This document shows, piece after piece, positions 52,847-60,401 of a DNA stretch of 64,000 bases. This DNA comes from Vulcanimicrobium sp035943995 (GTDB lineage: Bacteria > Vulcanimicrobiota > Vulcanimicrobiia > Vulcanimicrobiales > Vulcanimicrobiaceae): NCBI GenBank assembly GCA_035943995.1, contig DASZBS010000083.1, positions 32,977 to 96,976 on the forward strand, read 5' to 3'. Each line of letters starts with the position of its first letter. Position 1 is the stretch's first letter. Under the pieces are notes generated by a model. That model saw only the letters and a program-made list of their open reading frames with translations. It searched no databases and was not told the origin of the DNA. The position numbers were made by a program, and so were the translations under genes.

Positions 52847-52872
52847 ATACTTGTAACGGTCGTTTCAAGTAT
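52847..52872. promoter_or_regulatory. Probable TetR operator (26-bp palindrome)
   Basis: Outer arms ATACTTG (52847-52853) and CAAGTAT (52866-52872) and inner arms AACG/CGTT are symmetrical about a central GT; only one position per arm breaks the symmetry. It lies 15-40 nt upstream of the tetR start, where a repressor would block the promoter of the tetR-MFS pair. Confidence 0.75.
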
Positions 52873-52954
52873 CCGCGAAGGCTTTGCCCATAAAAGACCC
52901 GCCGATGGCGATTAAATGTGCAGACGGCGTTTCTGCCCAAAAAAGCGCGTCAGC

Positions 52955-53338
52955 CTACTTTTCTTCGGGTCGGAATCCCATCCGCTGAGCCGATTCAGTT
53001 CGGCGCTCCGGCGTTTCGTCGTAGAAGCGTTTCATCAGGGCTGGAACGTCGGGGAGCGGGCCGAAGTGCGACTCGTAATAGGCTTCAGACTCCGCCATCT
53101 GATTCTTCAGATTTACGAACGCCATGGGAGACAGCACGAAGCGGCCGACCTCCACATAGCCGCTATTGCCCTCAAATCGCTGGTCATGCGCATACGGCGC
53201 GACCGGCCTCAGGTCGGAGAGAAGCAACAAAAACGCGCCGCCGTCAACCTCAAACATGGTGGTGGTCGCGCGGACGGTGGGGCCGCCGGACGGGTGATTT
53301 TCGGGCAGCGTCGGGAGCTTCTTGTCGGGGTCATTCAT
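52955..53338 (-). CDS. DUF3467-like protein
   Basis: A 127-aa protein with TMFEVDGGAFLLLLSDLRPV and, near residues 68-95, the DUF3467 pattern of a beta strand followed by a helix: GRFVLSPMAFVNLKNQMAES and AYYESHFGPLPDV. The family is small, cytosolic and without a known activity. It stands between the tetR operator region and the transposase remnant, transcribed on the minus strand. Confidence in the family is moderate. Confidence 0.65.
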   Translation of the reverse strand: MNDPDKKLPTLPENHPSGGPTVRATTTMFEVDGGAFLLLLSDLRPVAPYAHDQRFEGNSGYVEVGRFVLSPMAFVNLKNQMAESEAYYESHFGPLPDVPALMKRFYDETPERRTESAQRMGFRPEEK

Positions 53339-53507
53339 ACTGCGCCCTATACCACGCGACCGGGTGCGTTGTCTAGTGAGTCGCCGCGATGATCCGGCCT
53401 ATTGCTCTCGCGCTGCGACGACGCCTCGCATGGGCCGAGCCGTTATGTTACGCGCCGCGCAAGCCCGAGCACCAGAAGTCTAGCCCGCGACACCGCGCGC
53501 CCCTTTT

Positions 53508-53965
53508 TTAGGACGCCTTCCAAAACTCCGGTTCGATCCCAGCTCATAGATGCTCTGAACCAGGCAGCACAGGATGTGGCAGAGCACCTTGCACAGGATT
53601 TCGTTCATTTGCGCGTCGGGCGTCTTTGAACGGGGCCGCTACCAAACTTCGCCTTAATCATCGAGAACGTCGTCTCGACATTCGAGCGGCGGTGGTAGTG
53701 CTGCATGAATTCTTCGCGCCGGTAGGTGTACTAGTGGAATAGCCGCGACCACACTTCCCGGTGCGGCGCGTACTGCGCCTTGCCGGTCGAACCGATCTTG
53801 AACGGCACGAACGGCTCGACGCCGCGCTGGTCGATTTCGCGCATGGCCGCGCGCCGTGGTACGCCTTCTCGGCGGAGAGCCGCTTCACGTCGAAACGCTG
53901 CTGCGGCGCGTCGAGCATCGGCAGCATCGGAGCGCTAGCGTGGACGCGCTTGCCCGAGCGCGCCC
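53508..53965 (-). pseudogene. Degenerate DDE transposase remnant
   Basis: No intact frame, but the minus strand read with frame changes gives SAPMLPMLDAPQQRFDVKRL, then SAEKAYHGARP, NVETTFSMIKAKFG and, at the end, AQMNEILCKVLCHILCCLVQ with IYELG and IEPEFWKAS stopping at TAA 53508. These match the last third of IS4/IS5-type transposases (glutamate of the DDE triad in the NVETTFSMIK helix). Stop codons and shifts near 53640 and 53720 show it is inactive. Terminal inverted repeats could not be assigned with confidence. Confidence 0.65.
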
Positions 53966-53970
53966 TCCAA

Positions 53971-54174
53971 CTACCTCTTTATTTCAGCGGTCGCGATCGC
54001 AAGCGGATTGACCATTAGGCCGCCGCTCGCCTCGTATCGCCCCGGCGCCTCGCTGATCCACCTATGGGTCGTGACGCTGATGAACCGCTCCTTGCCATCC
54101 CGGAGCCTCATGAAGTCTTGCTCGCTCACGACAATGTCGTTCTGGTCGCCAATGAGTTTCAGTACATACAGCAT
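53971..54174 (-). CDS. Hypothetical protein (67 aa)
   Basis: Not recognised. The ATG at 54174 gives MLYVLKLIGDQNDIVVSEQD and RLRDGKERFISVTTHRWISE, ending GGLMVNPLAIATAEIKR. The regular spacing of polar and hydrophobic residues looks like a real small domain, but no Shine-Dalgarno sequence is evident. It lies between the transposase remnant and the iteron-like repeats. Confidence 0.45.
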   Translation of the reverse strand: MLYVLKLIGDQNDIVVSEQDFMRLRDGKERFISVTTHRWISEAPGRYEASGGLMVNPLAIATAEIKR

Positions 54175-54206
54175 CCCGGATGCTACTACGTCGTGCCCCG
54201 AAGCTA

Positions 54207-54279
54207 CTTTATGGGCAACCCGCGCCTTTTCTGGGCAGCGCGGCTTTTGTGGGCAAAGCCTATCCGCGGAGGCTTTGCC
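54207..54279 (+). repeat. Three iteron-like repeats followed by a 10-bp hairpin
   Basis: CTTTATGGGCA (54207-54217), CTTTTCTGGGCA (54226-54237) and CTTTTGTGGGCA (54244-54255) recur every 18-19 nt. The last runs into GGCAAAGCCT (54252-54261) which pairs perfectly with AGGCTTTGCC (54270-54279). Inverted copies occur at 52885-52896 and 52934-52945, on the other side of the DUF3467-like and transposase segment. Confidence 0.6.
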
Positions 54280-54317
54280 TGGGGCGAGGCGACGGAGGGG
54301 GATCAGCGCCGCCGCTG

Positions 54318-54632
54318 CTACGGCGCCCGCACCGACCGCGCTCGCACACAGGCTCGTTCGACGCAGCTATGGTCGCCGCACAGGAGCCGGCAAAGAGGCA
54401 CATCGAGAGCAGTTGCGAGGGCCGGCAAGACGCGCCTGTCGACGGGCTTGCCGGATTCGAGGCGTTGAATCGTGCCCGCAAAGATGCCGGCTGCGGTTGC
54501 CAGCTCGTAGACGCTGTAGCCGAGCGCGATACGAAGGCGGAAGACGCGCGCCGACAGTGGTTCTACAGGAGCGATTCGGTGGTGTCCATTGCACCGCTTT
54601 GAGTGAGACGGCGGCGGACGCTTGAACATCAT
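54318..54632 (-). CDS. Xre-like helix-turn-helix regulator
   Basis: A 104-aa protein from the ATG at 54632, overlapping the upstream ORF by ATGA and preceded by GAAGGCGAGG. The HTH is LSARVFRLRIALGYSVYELA, TAAGIFAGTIQRLESGKPVD and RRVLPALATALDVPLCRLLC, a Cro/C1-type fold in which the second helix ends in GTIQRLESG. It probably regulates its own three-gene unit. The unit's promoter carries a LexA-type box. Confidence 0.7.
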   Translation of the reverse strand: MMFKRPPPSHSKRCNGHHRIAPVEPLSARVFRLRIALGYSVYELATAAGIFAGTIQRLESGKPVDRRVLPALATALDVPLCRLLCGDHSCVERACVRARSVRAP

Positions 54633-54919
54633 CGCCTCGCCTTCATACAATAGTAGGCGGCCTCGATCGAATAGCTTATTGATGCGCGCAGGCAGACACA
54701 GGCGAAGATCACATCCGACGCGCGCGCGGGATCGGTAACCGCGAAGCGAAAGCCGCCGGTCGACTCGTCGACGCTGGCCTCGATCCCATTGTCGCGCAGG
54801 AAGCGGACGACCACATCGGCATTGAAGTCGTTGGGCTGCACCAAATCGGCCATGTTCTGGTGCTCTTCGTTCGTTACGTCCGCCATCGAGGCGTGAAACT
54901 CGGTGAGCGGCGCCATCAT
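54629..54919 (-). CDS. Hypothetical protein, partner of the Xre-like regulator (96 aa)
   Basis: Not recognised. It reads MAPLTEFHASMADVTNEEHQ in an acidic first half, then FLRDNGIEASVDESTGGFRF, a beta-hairpin-like segment, and a helical C-terminus with three Cys (IFACVCLRASISYSIEAAYY). Overlaps by ATGA on both sides. Size and pairing with an Xre regulator would suit a toxin-antitoxin-like or lysogeny-like cassette, but no family was identified. Confidence 0.55.
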   Translation of the reverse strand: MMAPLTEFHASMADVTNEEHQNMADLVQPNDFNADVVVRFLRDNGIEASVDESTGGFRFAVTDPARASDVIFACVCLRASISYSIEAAYYCMKARR

Positions 54920-55017
54920 GCGGCCACTTCGCCGCGATGACGAAACGGATGGTAGTCGGCAACGGAATAGCCGCGCCGAGGGGTCGACGTTGATACGCCG
55001 AACTCGTAAATTGTCAT
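54916..55017 (-). CDS. Short ORF opening the Xre cassette (33 aa)
   Basis: ATG at 55017 gives MTIYEFGVSTSTPRRGYSVA and stops inside the next gene's ATG (ATGA). A longer frame would start at 55182 but would overlap the amidinotransferase gene and lie upstream of the transcription start. It is 87 nt downstream of the predicted start point. The tight overlap supports translation, but the size is small. Confidence 0.4.
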   Translation of the reverse strand: MTIYEFGVSTSTPRRGYSVADYHPFRHRGEVAA

Positions 55018-55110
55018 TCGATGTTTAACGCATCGGGTGACGGGCTCGGTCGGTGCTGATAACACCGGCCGGGCCGCCTTTAGTGATAAATCGCGAAGAC
55101 TCGCTACTAA

Positions 55111-55139
55111 ATTATAGCACGAACATGCGTTCGTATCAA
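55111..55139 (-). promoter_or_regulatory. Near-consensus promoter overlaid by a LexA (SOS) box
   Basis: On the minus strand TTGATA (55134-55139) and TATAAT (55111-55116) are 17 nt apart. Between them lies CGAACATGCGTTCG (55120-55133), which fits the Gram-positive LexA/DinR consensus CGAACRNRYGTTCG at every fixed position. A repressor bound there would block RNA polymerase, so the Xre cassette is probably switched on by DNA damage. The promoter overlaps the 3' end of the amidinotransferase gene. Confidence 0.75.
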
Positions 55140-56272
55140 CAACTCGCGCGCACGAAATTTGAAAGCCGGTCGTCAGCACCATCCAGCGATGGGAAGTAGG
55201 ATTGCAACGTGCCGTCGCGGCAGACGTCCGTGGTGCAGCAGTGGAAGCCTCCGCCGAACGGATAGACCCGATCGAACGCGCACGGGATCACCTCGCACCC
55301 GAGCGACTCGAGCAGCTCGATCATCGGCTTCTCACGCTGCTCGACGACCGCCGTCCGTTCGTCGAGCATCAGGATGTTCATCGAGATCCAGCTGCTCACG
55401 TCGCGTGCGCTGCCGCCCGACCGCACGGACGTAGGCGCCTCGACGACGCGCCAGCCATTCTTTTCGAATAGCTCCAGTCCGCCGTCGATGCACGGACGCG
55501 CGGGGTTCACCAGCACGATGCCGGGGCGAACCGGCACGAGCGTCGTGCCGATGTGCGCCGGATGGCTCTCGCGGAATTGAATTTTGTGGACGCGAAAGCC
55601 CGCGCCGAGGTGGCGCTGTAGCCAGTCCGCGCCGAATTGGTTGCTCACGAGGTCGGGTTGCCAGAAGATGTCACGCCCGAACCGCACAAACGACGCCGCG
55701 TCGAAGGCGGGCTCGATCTCCGTGAGCAGCGGCGCCGTCGCGTAGTCGAACTTTGCGCCTAGCGGCGTTTCATCGTAGAGCTTGTCGGACATCAGCGGCT
55801 TCGGTACGGCCGTCCAGCGCGCACCGCGCCGGAAGTACTCCGCCATCAGCGAGCGATAGGCGCGATATTCGAAGAAACGCGCCCGCTGCGCCATCGGCGC
55901 CTCGATGATCTCGTCGCCGATGACGAGCAGCAGATCGCGCGGACATGCGTTCGCGCGTCCGTGCACGATCTCCCAATCCGGCGTTTTCACCGCGGCTGCC
56001 TGATCGACCGGATCCGGCCGGCGAACCGTGATGCCGCGCCCCGCGAGAAGCGCGGCGAAGTCGTCCAGTTGTCGCTCCGCTTCGGCGACGACGTGTTCGA
56101 GAACCGGCGCGCCGCGAAACGCACGCCCGCCGACGTTCCCCGCAAAGTACGGCGACAGCGCCGGCTCGTACCCGATGTCGGCGGCGCCGTGCGCCGTTCC
56201 GACGATAACCTCGCGCAGCGGATCCCACTCGTTCCAGGAGCACACGGCGGAACCGTCCGCCGACTCGACCAT
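55136..56272 (-). CDS. Amidinotransferase (arginine:glycine or inosamine-phosphate type)
   Basis: Pentein-fold amidinotransferase of 378 aa. SWNEWDPLREVIVGTAHGAA is the N-terminal block; EIVHGRANACPRDLLLVIGD, DAASFVRFGRDIFWQPDLVS and the catalytic region GGGFHCCTTDVCRDG (nucleophilic Cys near residue 345) follow. His in RESHPAHIG and Asp in FGRDIFWQPDL complete the triad. Relatives make guanidinoacetate, or guanidinylate aminocyclitols (StrB1), or act in saxitoxin synthesis (SxtG). The ATG at 56272 is 2 nt after the TolC-like stop, so it is the last gene of the efflux operon. Confidence 0.88.
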   Translation of the reverse strand: MVESADGSAVCSWNEWDPLREVIVGTAHGAADIGYEPALSPYFAGNVGGRAFRGAPVLEHVVAEAERQLDDFAALLAGRGITVRRPDPVDQAAAVKTPDWEIVHGRANACPRDLLLVIGDEIIEAPMAQRARFFEYRAYRSLMAEYFRRGARWTAVPKPLMSDKLYDETPLGAKFDYATAPLLTEIEPAFDAASFVRFGRDIFWQPDLVSNQFGADWLQRHLGAGFRVHKIQFRESHPAHIGTTLVPVRPGIVLVNPARPCIDGGLELFEKNGWRVVEAPTSVRSGGSARDVSSWISMNILMLDERTAVVEQREKPMIELLESLGCEVIPCAFDRVYPFGGGFHCCTTDVCRDGTLQSYFPSLDGADDRLSNFVRASC

Positions 56273-56274
56273 CC

Positions 56275-58395
56275 TTACGGGCGGCGGGTGACCGGCGGCG
56301 CGGTCGCCGCCGATGCCGGCGGCAGCACGCTGTTCGTCGGCGAGGTCGCGTCCAGCGACGTGCCGCCCAGCGCGCTCGTGTCGATGCCGTTCTGCGCGAA
56401 GATGCCGCCGCTCACGCGGTTCAGCTCCACGATCGCCTTGTCGAGGTCGGTCTGCGCTTGCAGCTCGCGCAACTGCTGGTTCGCGACGTCGAGCTGGCGC
56501 TGCAAGATCAGGAATGTCGTGGACGTTCCCGCCTGGAAGCGGCGCTGCTCGCCGAGCAGCACCCGCTGCGCCGCCTCGCGCGCGCTGCGCGCCGCGACCA
56601 CGCGGTACTGCGCTTCGCGCAAGCCTTGGATCGCGTTGACGGACTCGCCGCGGATGCGCTGCAGCACCGCGGTCTCTTGCAGCGCGACCTGGCGCGCCTG
56701 CTCCTGCGCGATCGCGTAGTCGGCTTTCGCGGTGTGGTTGCCAAGCGGGATCTGGAACGTCACCTGCGCGGTGTAGGTCGGGAAGCGGTTGTCGACGAGC
56801 GTCGTGACGGACTGCCCGAACCCGCCGTTTTGATACGACGGTCCCGAACCGAAGATGTTCCCGTTGAGCGCGGGGATCGGCGGCGAGCCCGGGTTCTGCG
56901 CGTTCGAGCGCGCGATCAGCGCGTTGATCGCGGCGATCTGCGCGCCGAACAGCCCGAAGATCGGGTTCGCCGACGGGGACGTGGGAGTGCCCGCGAAGCC
57001 GTTGGCCGTGTAGCCGAACCCGAGGTCGACCTGCGGGCGTAGTTGATCGCGCGCGAACGCGAGGTTGCTGTTCGCATTCGCCCGCTGCGAGCGCAGTTGC
57101 GCGATCTCCGGCCGGTTCGCGATCGCCGAGTTGATCAGCGCGTCGAGCGTGGGCTCTTGCGGGATCTGCGCGATCGCCGTCGTCGGGACCAGGTTCGCGA
57201 ACCACACCGGGTCGGCCGGGTTCGCGAGGATCAGCGACTTGATCTGGGTCTGCAAGCGCTGCACGTTCTGGAGCGCGGAGAACACGTTGTCCTGAAAGAC
57301 GTTGACCTGCGTGTTCGCTTCGACGATGTCGGTCGGCGCGACCGCACCGCGCGCGGCGAGCCGCGCGTTCGACGCCGACTGGGCCTGTGCGTTGCGCAGC
57401 CCTTCTTCTTGAATCGCGACGTTGCGCCACGCGGCGACGAGGTCGTAGTACGCGTTCGAGACTTGGATCACGACGTTGGACGCTTGCGTCAGCGCGACAT
57501 CGTTCTGGATCGCGGCGTTGGTGCGCGCGAGCTGCAGTTGCAGCCGCGGCTGGTCGATCGCGCGCCCGCGGCCGAGCGGCTGCGTCACGCTGAGCTGGAG
57601 CGCCGTCTGGTAGAACGGGTCGTAGCTGTTGATCGTCGAGTCCGAGTTGACGCGCGTGCCGACGGCGCCGATGCGGTACTGGCCGCCCTGCTGCGTCTGG
57701 CCTTGCAGCGCGGCGGTCACCCCGGCGGTGTCCTGCGTGACCGGCCCGCCGCCGGGACCCGATTGGAACGAGCTGATCGCCGGGCTCACGCTGTGCGAGT
57801 ACGACGGCACGAGCTGGAAGCGCACGTCGTACGCGCCCTCGGCCGCGACGATCTGGTAGTTCGCGATCCGGCGGTTCGACTGCGCGATCGCCAAGTCGGT
57901 ATTGCGTTGCAGCGCCATCGCGATCGCGTCGCGCAGCGCGAGCCCGACGAACGGCTGCTGCTGCACGCCGACGAGATCGCCGTTGGGCAATGCATTCACG
58001 GGCGAGCTAAATCCGGGAGCAATGTTCGGCACCGGCGGCAGCACGAACGGCACGGGCGGCGCGGGCAACCCTGCGCCGCCCTGTGTGCCGCCACGCGGCG
58101 TCGCGCCGGCCGGCGTTGTCTGCGGCGGCGGTCCTTGCTGCTGCGGTACCGGCTGCTGTTGCACCGGCTGCGGTTGCGGTGCCGGATTGTACGTCGACTG
58201 CGGCGCCGGCTGCTGCTGCACCGGCTGCGGTTGCGAGGGCACCGCGGTCGCCTGCGGCTGCGGCACCGCACTCGCCTGCGGCGCCGCCGTCGCCTGCGGC
58301 TGCATCGTCTGCGCGAACACCGCGCCGCCGGACGCGGCGGACGCGGTGAAGATGCTCGCGCTCAGCGCGAGCGCGAGCGAACGGCGTCGATTCAT
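56275..58395 (-). CDS. TolC-type outer membrane efflux channel
   Basis: Outer-membrane channel of 706 aa with a signal peptide (MNRRRSLALALSASIFTASA). A Pro/Gln-rich segment occupies residues 30-125, unusual for the family, then the two-fold repeated OEP alpha-barrel starts at VGLALRDAIAMALQRNTDLA; the repeat halves carry the typical QPLGRGRAIDQPRLQLQLAR and FPTYTAQVTFQIPLGN barrel strands. It would form the exit duct with the HlyD-like protein encoded 4 nt upstream. Its presence shows a diderm envelope. Confidence 0.92.
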   Translation of the reverse strand: MNRRRSLALALSASIFTASAASGGAVFAQTMQPQATAAPQASAVPQPQATAVPSQPQPVQQQPAPQSTYNPAPQPQPVQQQPVPQQQGPPPQTTPAGATPRGGTQGGAGLPAPPVPFVLPPVPNIAPGFSSPVNALPNGDLVGVQQQPFVGLALRDAIAMALQRNTDLAIAQSNRRIANYQIVAAEGAYDVRFQLVPSYSHSVSPAISSFQSGPGGGPVTQDTAGVTAALQGQTQQGGQYRIGAVGTRVNSDSTINSYDPFYQTALQLSVTQPLGRGRAIDQPRLQLQLARTNAAIQNDVALTQASNVVIQVSNAYYDLVAAWRNVAIQEEGLRNAQAQSASNARLAARGAVAPTDIVEANTQVNVFQDNVFSALQNVQRLQTQIKSLILANPADPVWFANLVPTTAIAQIPQEPTLDALINSAIANRPEIAQLRSQRANANSNLAFARDQLRPQVDLGFGYTANGFAGTPTSPSANPIFGLFGAQIAAINALIARSNAQNPGSPPIPALNGNIFGSGPSYQNGGFGQSVTTLVDNRFPTYTAQVTFQIPLGNHTAKADYAIAQEQARQVALQETAVLQRIRGESVNAIQGLREAQYRVVAARSAREAAQRVLLGEQRRFQAGTSTTFLILQRQLDVANQQLRELQAQTDLDKAIVELNRVSGGIFAQNGIDTSALGGTSLDATSPTNSVLPPASAATAPPVTRRP

Positions 58396-58399
58396 CGCG

Positions 58400-59806
58400 C
58401 TACTTGACCGCGATCGACGTTTCGACCGACATCCCGACGCGCAGCGGCTTGTCCTTGGGCAAGTTCTTCGGCACGATCCGGACGGGCAGGCGCTGCGTCA
58501 CCTTCACGAAGTTGCCGGTCGCATTTTGCGCGGGGACCAGGCTGAACGTGTTCTGCGACGCCGGCGCGATCGCCGCGACGGTGCCTTCGAACGTCACGCC
58601 CTTGTACGCGTCGATCTTGATGTCGACGGGCTGGCCGACGCGCACGTTGCCGAGCTGCGTCTCCTTGTAGTTCGCGGTGATGTAGATGCCGGTGTTCGGC
58701 ACGATCGTCATCAGCGACTGGCCCGGCGCGACGGCCGCGCCGATCGCGACGTTCTTCGCGCCAACGACGCCGTCGATCGGCGACCGGATCACCGTGTAGC
58801 TCACGCGATCGTTCGCCGCTTGCACCTGCGCCTGCAGCGAGCCGGTCTGCGCGTACGCGGCATCGGCTTGCGCCTGCGAGGTCGACACGCGGTACGGGTT
58901 GTCGGTCTCGCTCAACCGGCCTTGCGCGGTCTCGAGCTGGCCCTGCTGCGCGCCGATCCCGGCGCTGGCGGCGTTGGTCGTCGCGAGCGCCGCGGTGTAA
59001 CGCGCCTGCGCTTGCGCGACGCCGGTCTGCGCCGCGGTCACGTTCTCGAGCGCGGCTTGGTACTGCGAGGCGGCCTGCGCCTGCGCCGCGCGCTGCGCGT
59101 CGAGCTGCTGCGACGCGATGTCGCCGGTGCGCACCAGCGCGGTGTAGCGCGCGAGGTCCGCGTTCGCGCGCGCGAGCGCGGCGCGCGCCGCCGGAACGCC
59201 CGATTGCGCGACGGAGACTTGGGCTTGCGCTTGCGCGATCGCGGAGCGCGCGGCATCGGCCTGCTGCTGCGCCGACTGCGTCTGCGCTTGCGCGTTCTGA
59301 ATCTGGCTGCGGGCGGCGGTCACGCCGCCGGCGCCCTGCGCCGCCTGCGCCTGCACCTGCGCGCGCGTCAGCGCGACGTTCTCCTGGGCGGCGCGCGCTT
59401 GCGAGCGCTGCGCGGTCAGCGCGGCTTGCGCCTGCGCCAGCGCCGCGCGCTCGTCGGTATTGTCGAGACGGATGATGATCTGGCCCTTGTGCACCGGCTG
59501 GTCGGTGTCGACGAGAATCTGCGCGACGCGCTCCTGGATCTTGCTGGTCACCGTCACGGTGTCGGCGTCGACGCGCGCGTCGTCGGTCGACTCGTGCGCG
59601 CGCGCATACCCGAGGTAGCGCACGCCCCAGATGAGTGCAGCGATCACGAGCACCGCGCTGATGACGAGAATCAGCACCGGCGGGCGCCGGCGCTTCGTCT
59701 CGACCTCGACCGTTTCGGCTGCCGGCTTGGCCGGCGACCCCGCCGCGACGTCATCGCTCGCGATGACGGGCCGCTGCGGCGGCGGTGTTTCGGTGCGCGT
59801 TTCCAC
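58400..59806 (-). CDS. EmrA/HlyD-type periplasmic adaptor
   Basis: Membrane-fusion protein of 468 aa: one N-terminal membrane helix (PVLILVISAVLVIAALIW), the lipoyl half-motif ESTDDARVDADTVTVTSKI, a very long Ala/Gln coiled coil (about residues 130-320, AQAQAALTAQRSQARAAQEN and similar) that forms the alpha-hairpin, then IRSPIDGVVGAKNVAIGAAV, the second lipoyl half, and LRVGMSVETSIAVK at the end. EmrA-type proteins couple an inner-membrane MFS or ABC pump to TolC. No pump gene lies in this operon. Confidence 0.92.
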   Translation of the reverse strand: METRTETPPPQRPVIASDDVAAGSPAKPAAETVEVETKRRRPPVLILVISAVLVIAALIWGVRYLGYARAHESTDDARVDADTVTVTSKIQERVAQILVDTDQPVHKGQIIIRLDNTDERAALAQAQAALTAQRSQARAAQENVALTRAQVQAQAAQGAGGVTAARSQIQNAQAQTQSAQQQADAARSAIAQAQAQVSVAQSGVPAARAALARANADLARYTALVRTGDIASQQLDAQRAAQAQAASQYQAALENVTAAQTGVAQAQARYTAALATTNAASAGIGAQQGQLETAQGRLSETDNPYRVSTSQAQADAAYAQTGSLQAQVQAANDRVSYTVIRSPIDGVVGAKNVAIGAAVAPGQSLMTIVPNTGIYITANYKETQLGNVRVGQPVDIKIDAYKGVTFEGTVAAIAPASQNTFSLVPAQNATGNFVKVTQRLPVRIVPKNLPKDKPLRVGMSVETSIAVK

Positions 59807-59807
59807 G

Positions 59808-60401
59808 TTACGAACGAACTCCGTTCAGAAAGACGTCGACGATGCCGTCGAGCGTCGCGCGATCCGGGACGGCGCTGTCCCAGAGCTTGCGGCCGACGAC
59901 GTACGAGAAGAGGGTGCCCAGAAAGAAGCGGGCCGCGAGCGCGGGATCTACGCGGAACGCACCCGCTTCGGCCTTGGCCCTGAAGTATGACGCCAGATCG
60001 GTGCTGATCTGCGCCGGGCCGCGAAACTCAGGCACGTCGTCGCTGCCCGCCGCTTCCTCGGCCAGCGACACGCACATCATCGCGCGCTTGGCGAGCATGT
60101 GCTCGGTCACGTGATATGCGATCTGCCGCAAGTCCGCCGCAAAGTCGATCCCGCGCAGCGCGGACAGCACCGAGCGGAACTCTTCGACGCCGCACGCTTG
60201 CTCGCGCATCGCGACGAGCAGCGCTCGCTTGGAACCGAAGTGGCGGAACAGCGTCGCTTCGTTCACGCCCGCCGTCTCGGCGACCTCACGCGTCGTGGTT
60301 CCGCGCGTGCCGTTGCGCTCGAACAGCTCGCGCGCCGCGGCGAGGATCTTGGCGCGCGTCTCTTCGACGCCGGCGTGGGGGCGGTGACCGGTCGAAATCA
60401 T
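59808..60401 (-). CDS. TetR family transcriptional regulator
   Basis: A 197-aa TetR protein from the ATG at 60401, overlapping the upstream gene by ATGA. HTH: EETRAKILAAARELFERNGT, RGTTTREVAETAGVNEATLF and RHFGSKRALLVAM. The C-terminal domain is helical with a hydrophobic pocket and a TetR_C-like ending (ARFFLGTLFSYVVGRKLWDS). It is encoded inside the efflux operon, 1 nt before the adaptor, so autoregulation of the pump genes is likely. Confidence 0.92.
   Translation of the reverse strand: MISTGHRPHAGVEETRAKILAAARELFERNGTRGTTTREVAETAGVNEATLFRHFGSKRALLVAMREQACGVEEFRSVLSALRGIDFAADLRQIAYHVTEHMLAKRAMMCVSLAEEAAGSDDVPEFRGPAQISTDLASYFRAKAEAGAFRVDPALAARFFLGTLFSYVVGRKLWDSAVPDRATLDGIVDVFLNGVRS

Noticed and set aside
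52918..53392. Plus-strand frames opposite the DUF3467-like gene
   Set aside because: No motifs, Arg-rich; the minus strand gives a balanced protein.
55136..57430. 764-aa frame apparently fusing a leading segment to the amidinotransferase
   Set aside because: The first half is the wrong frame of the TolC-like gene; the true amidinotransferase start is the ATG at 56272, after the TolC-like stop.
58700..59500. Ala/Gln-rich region of the EmrA-like gene as a coding tandem repeat
   Set aside because: Irregular heptad coiled-coil typical of this family, not a DNA-level tandem repeat.
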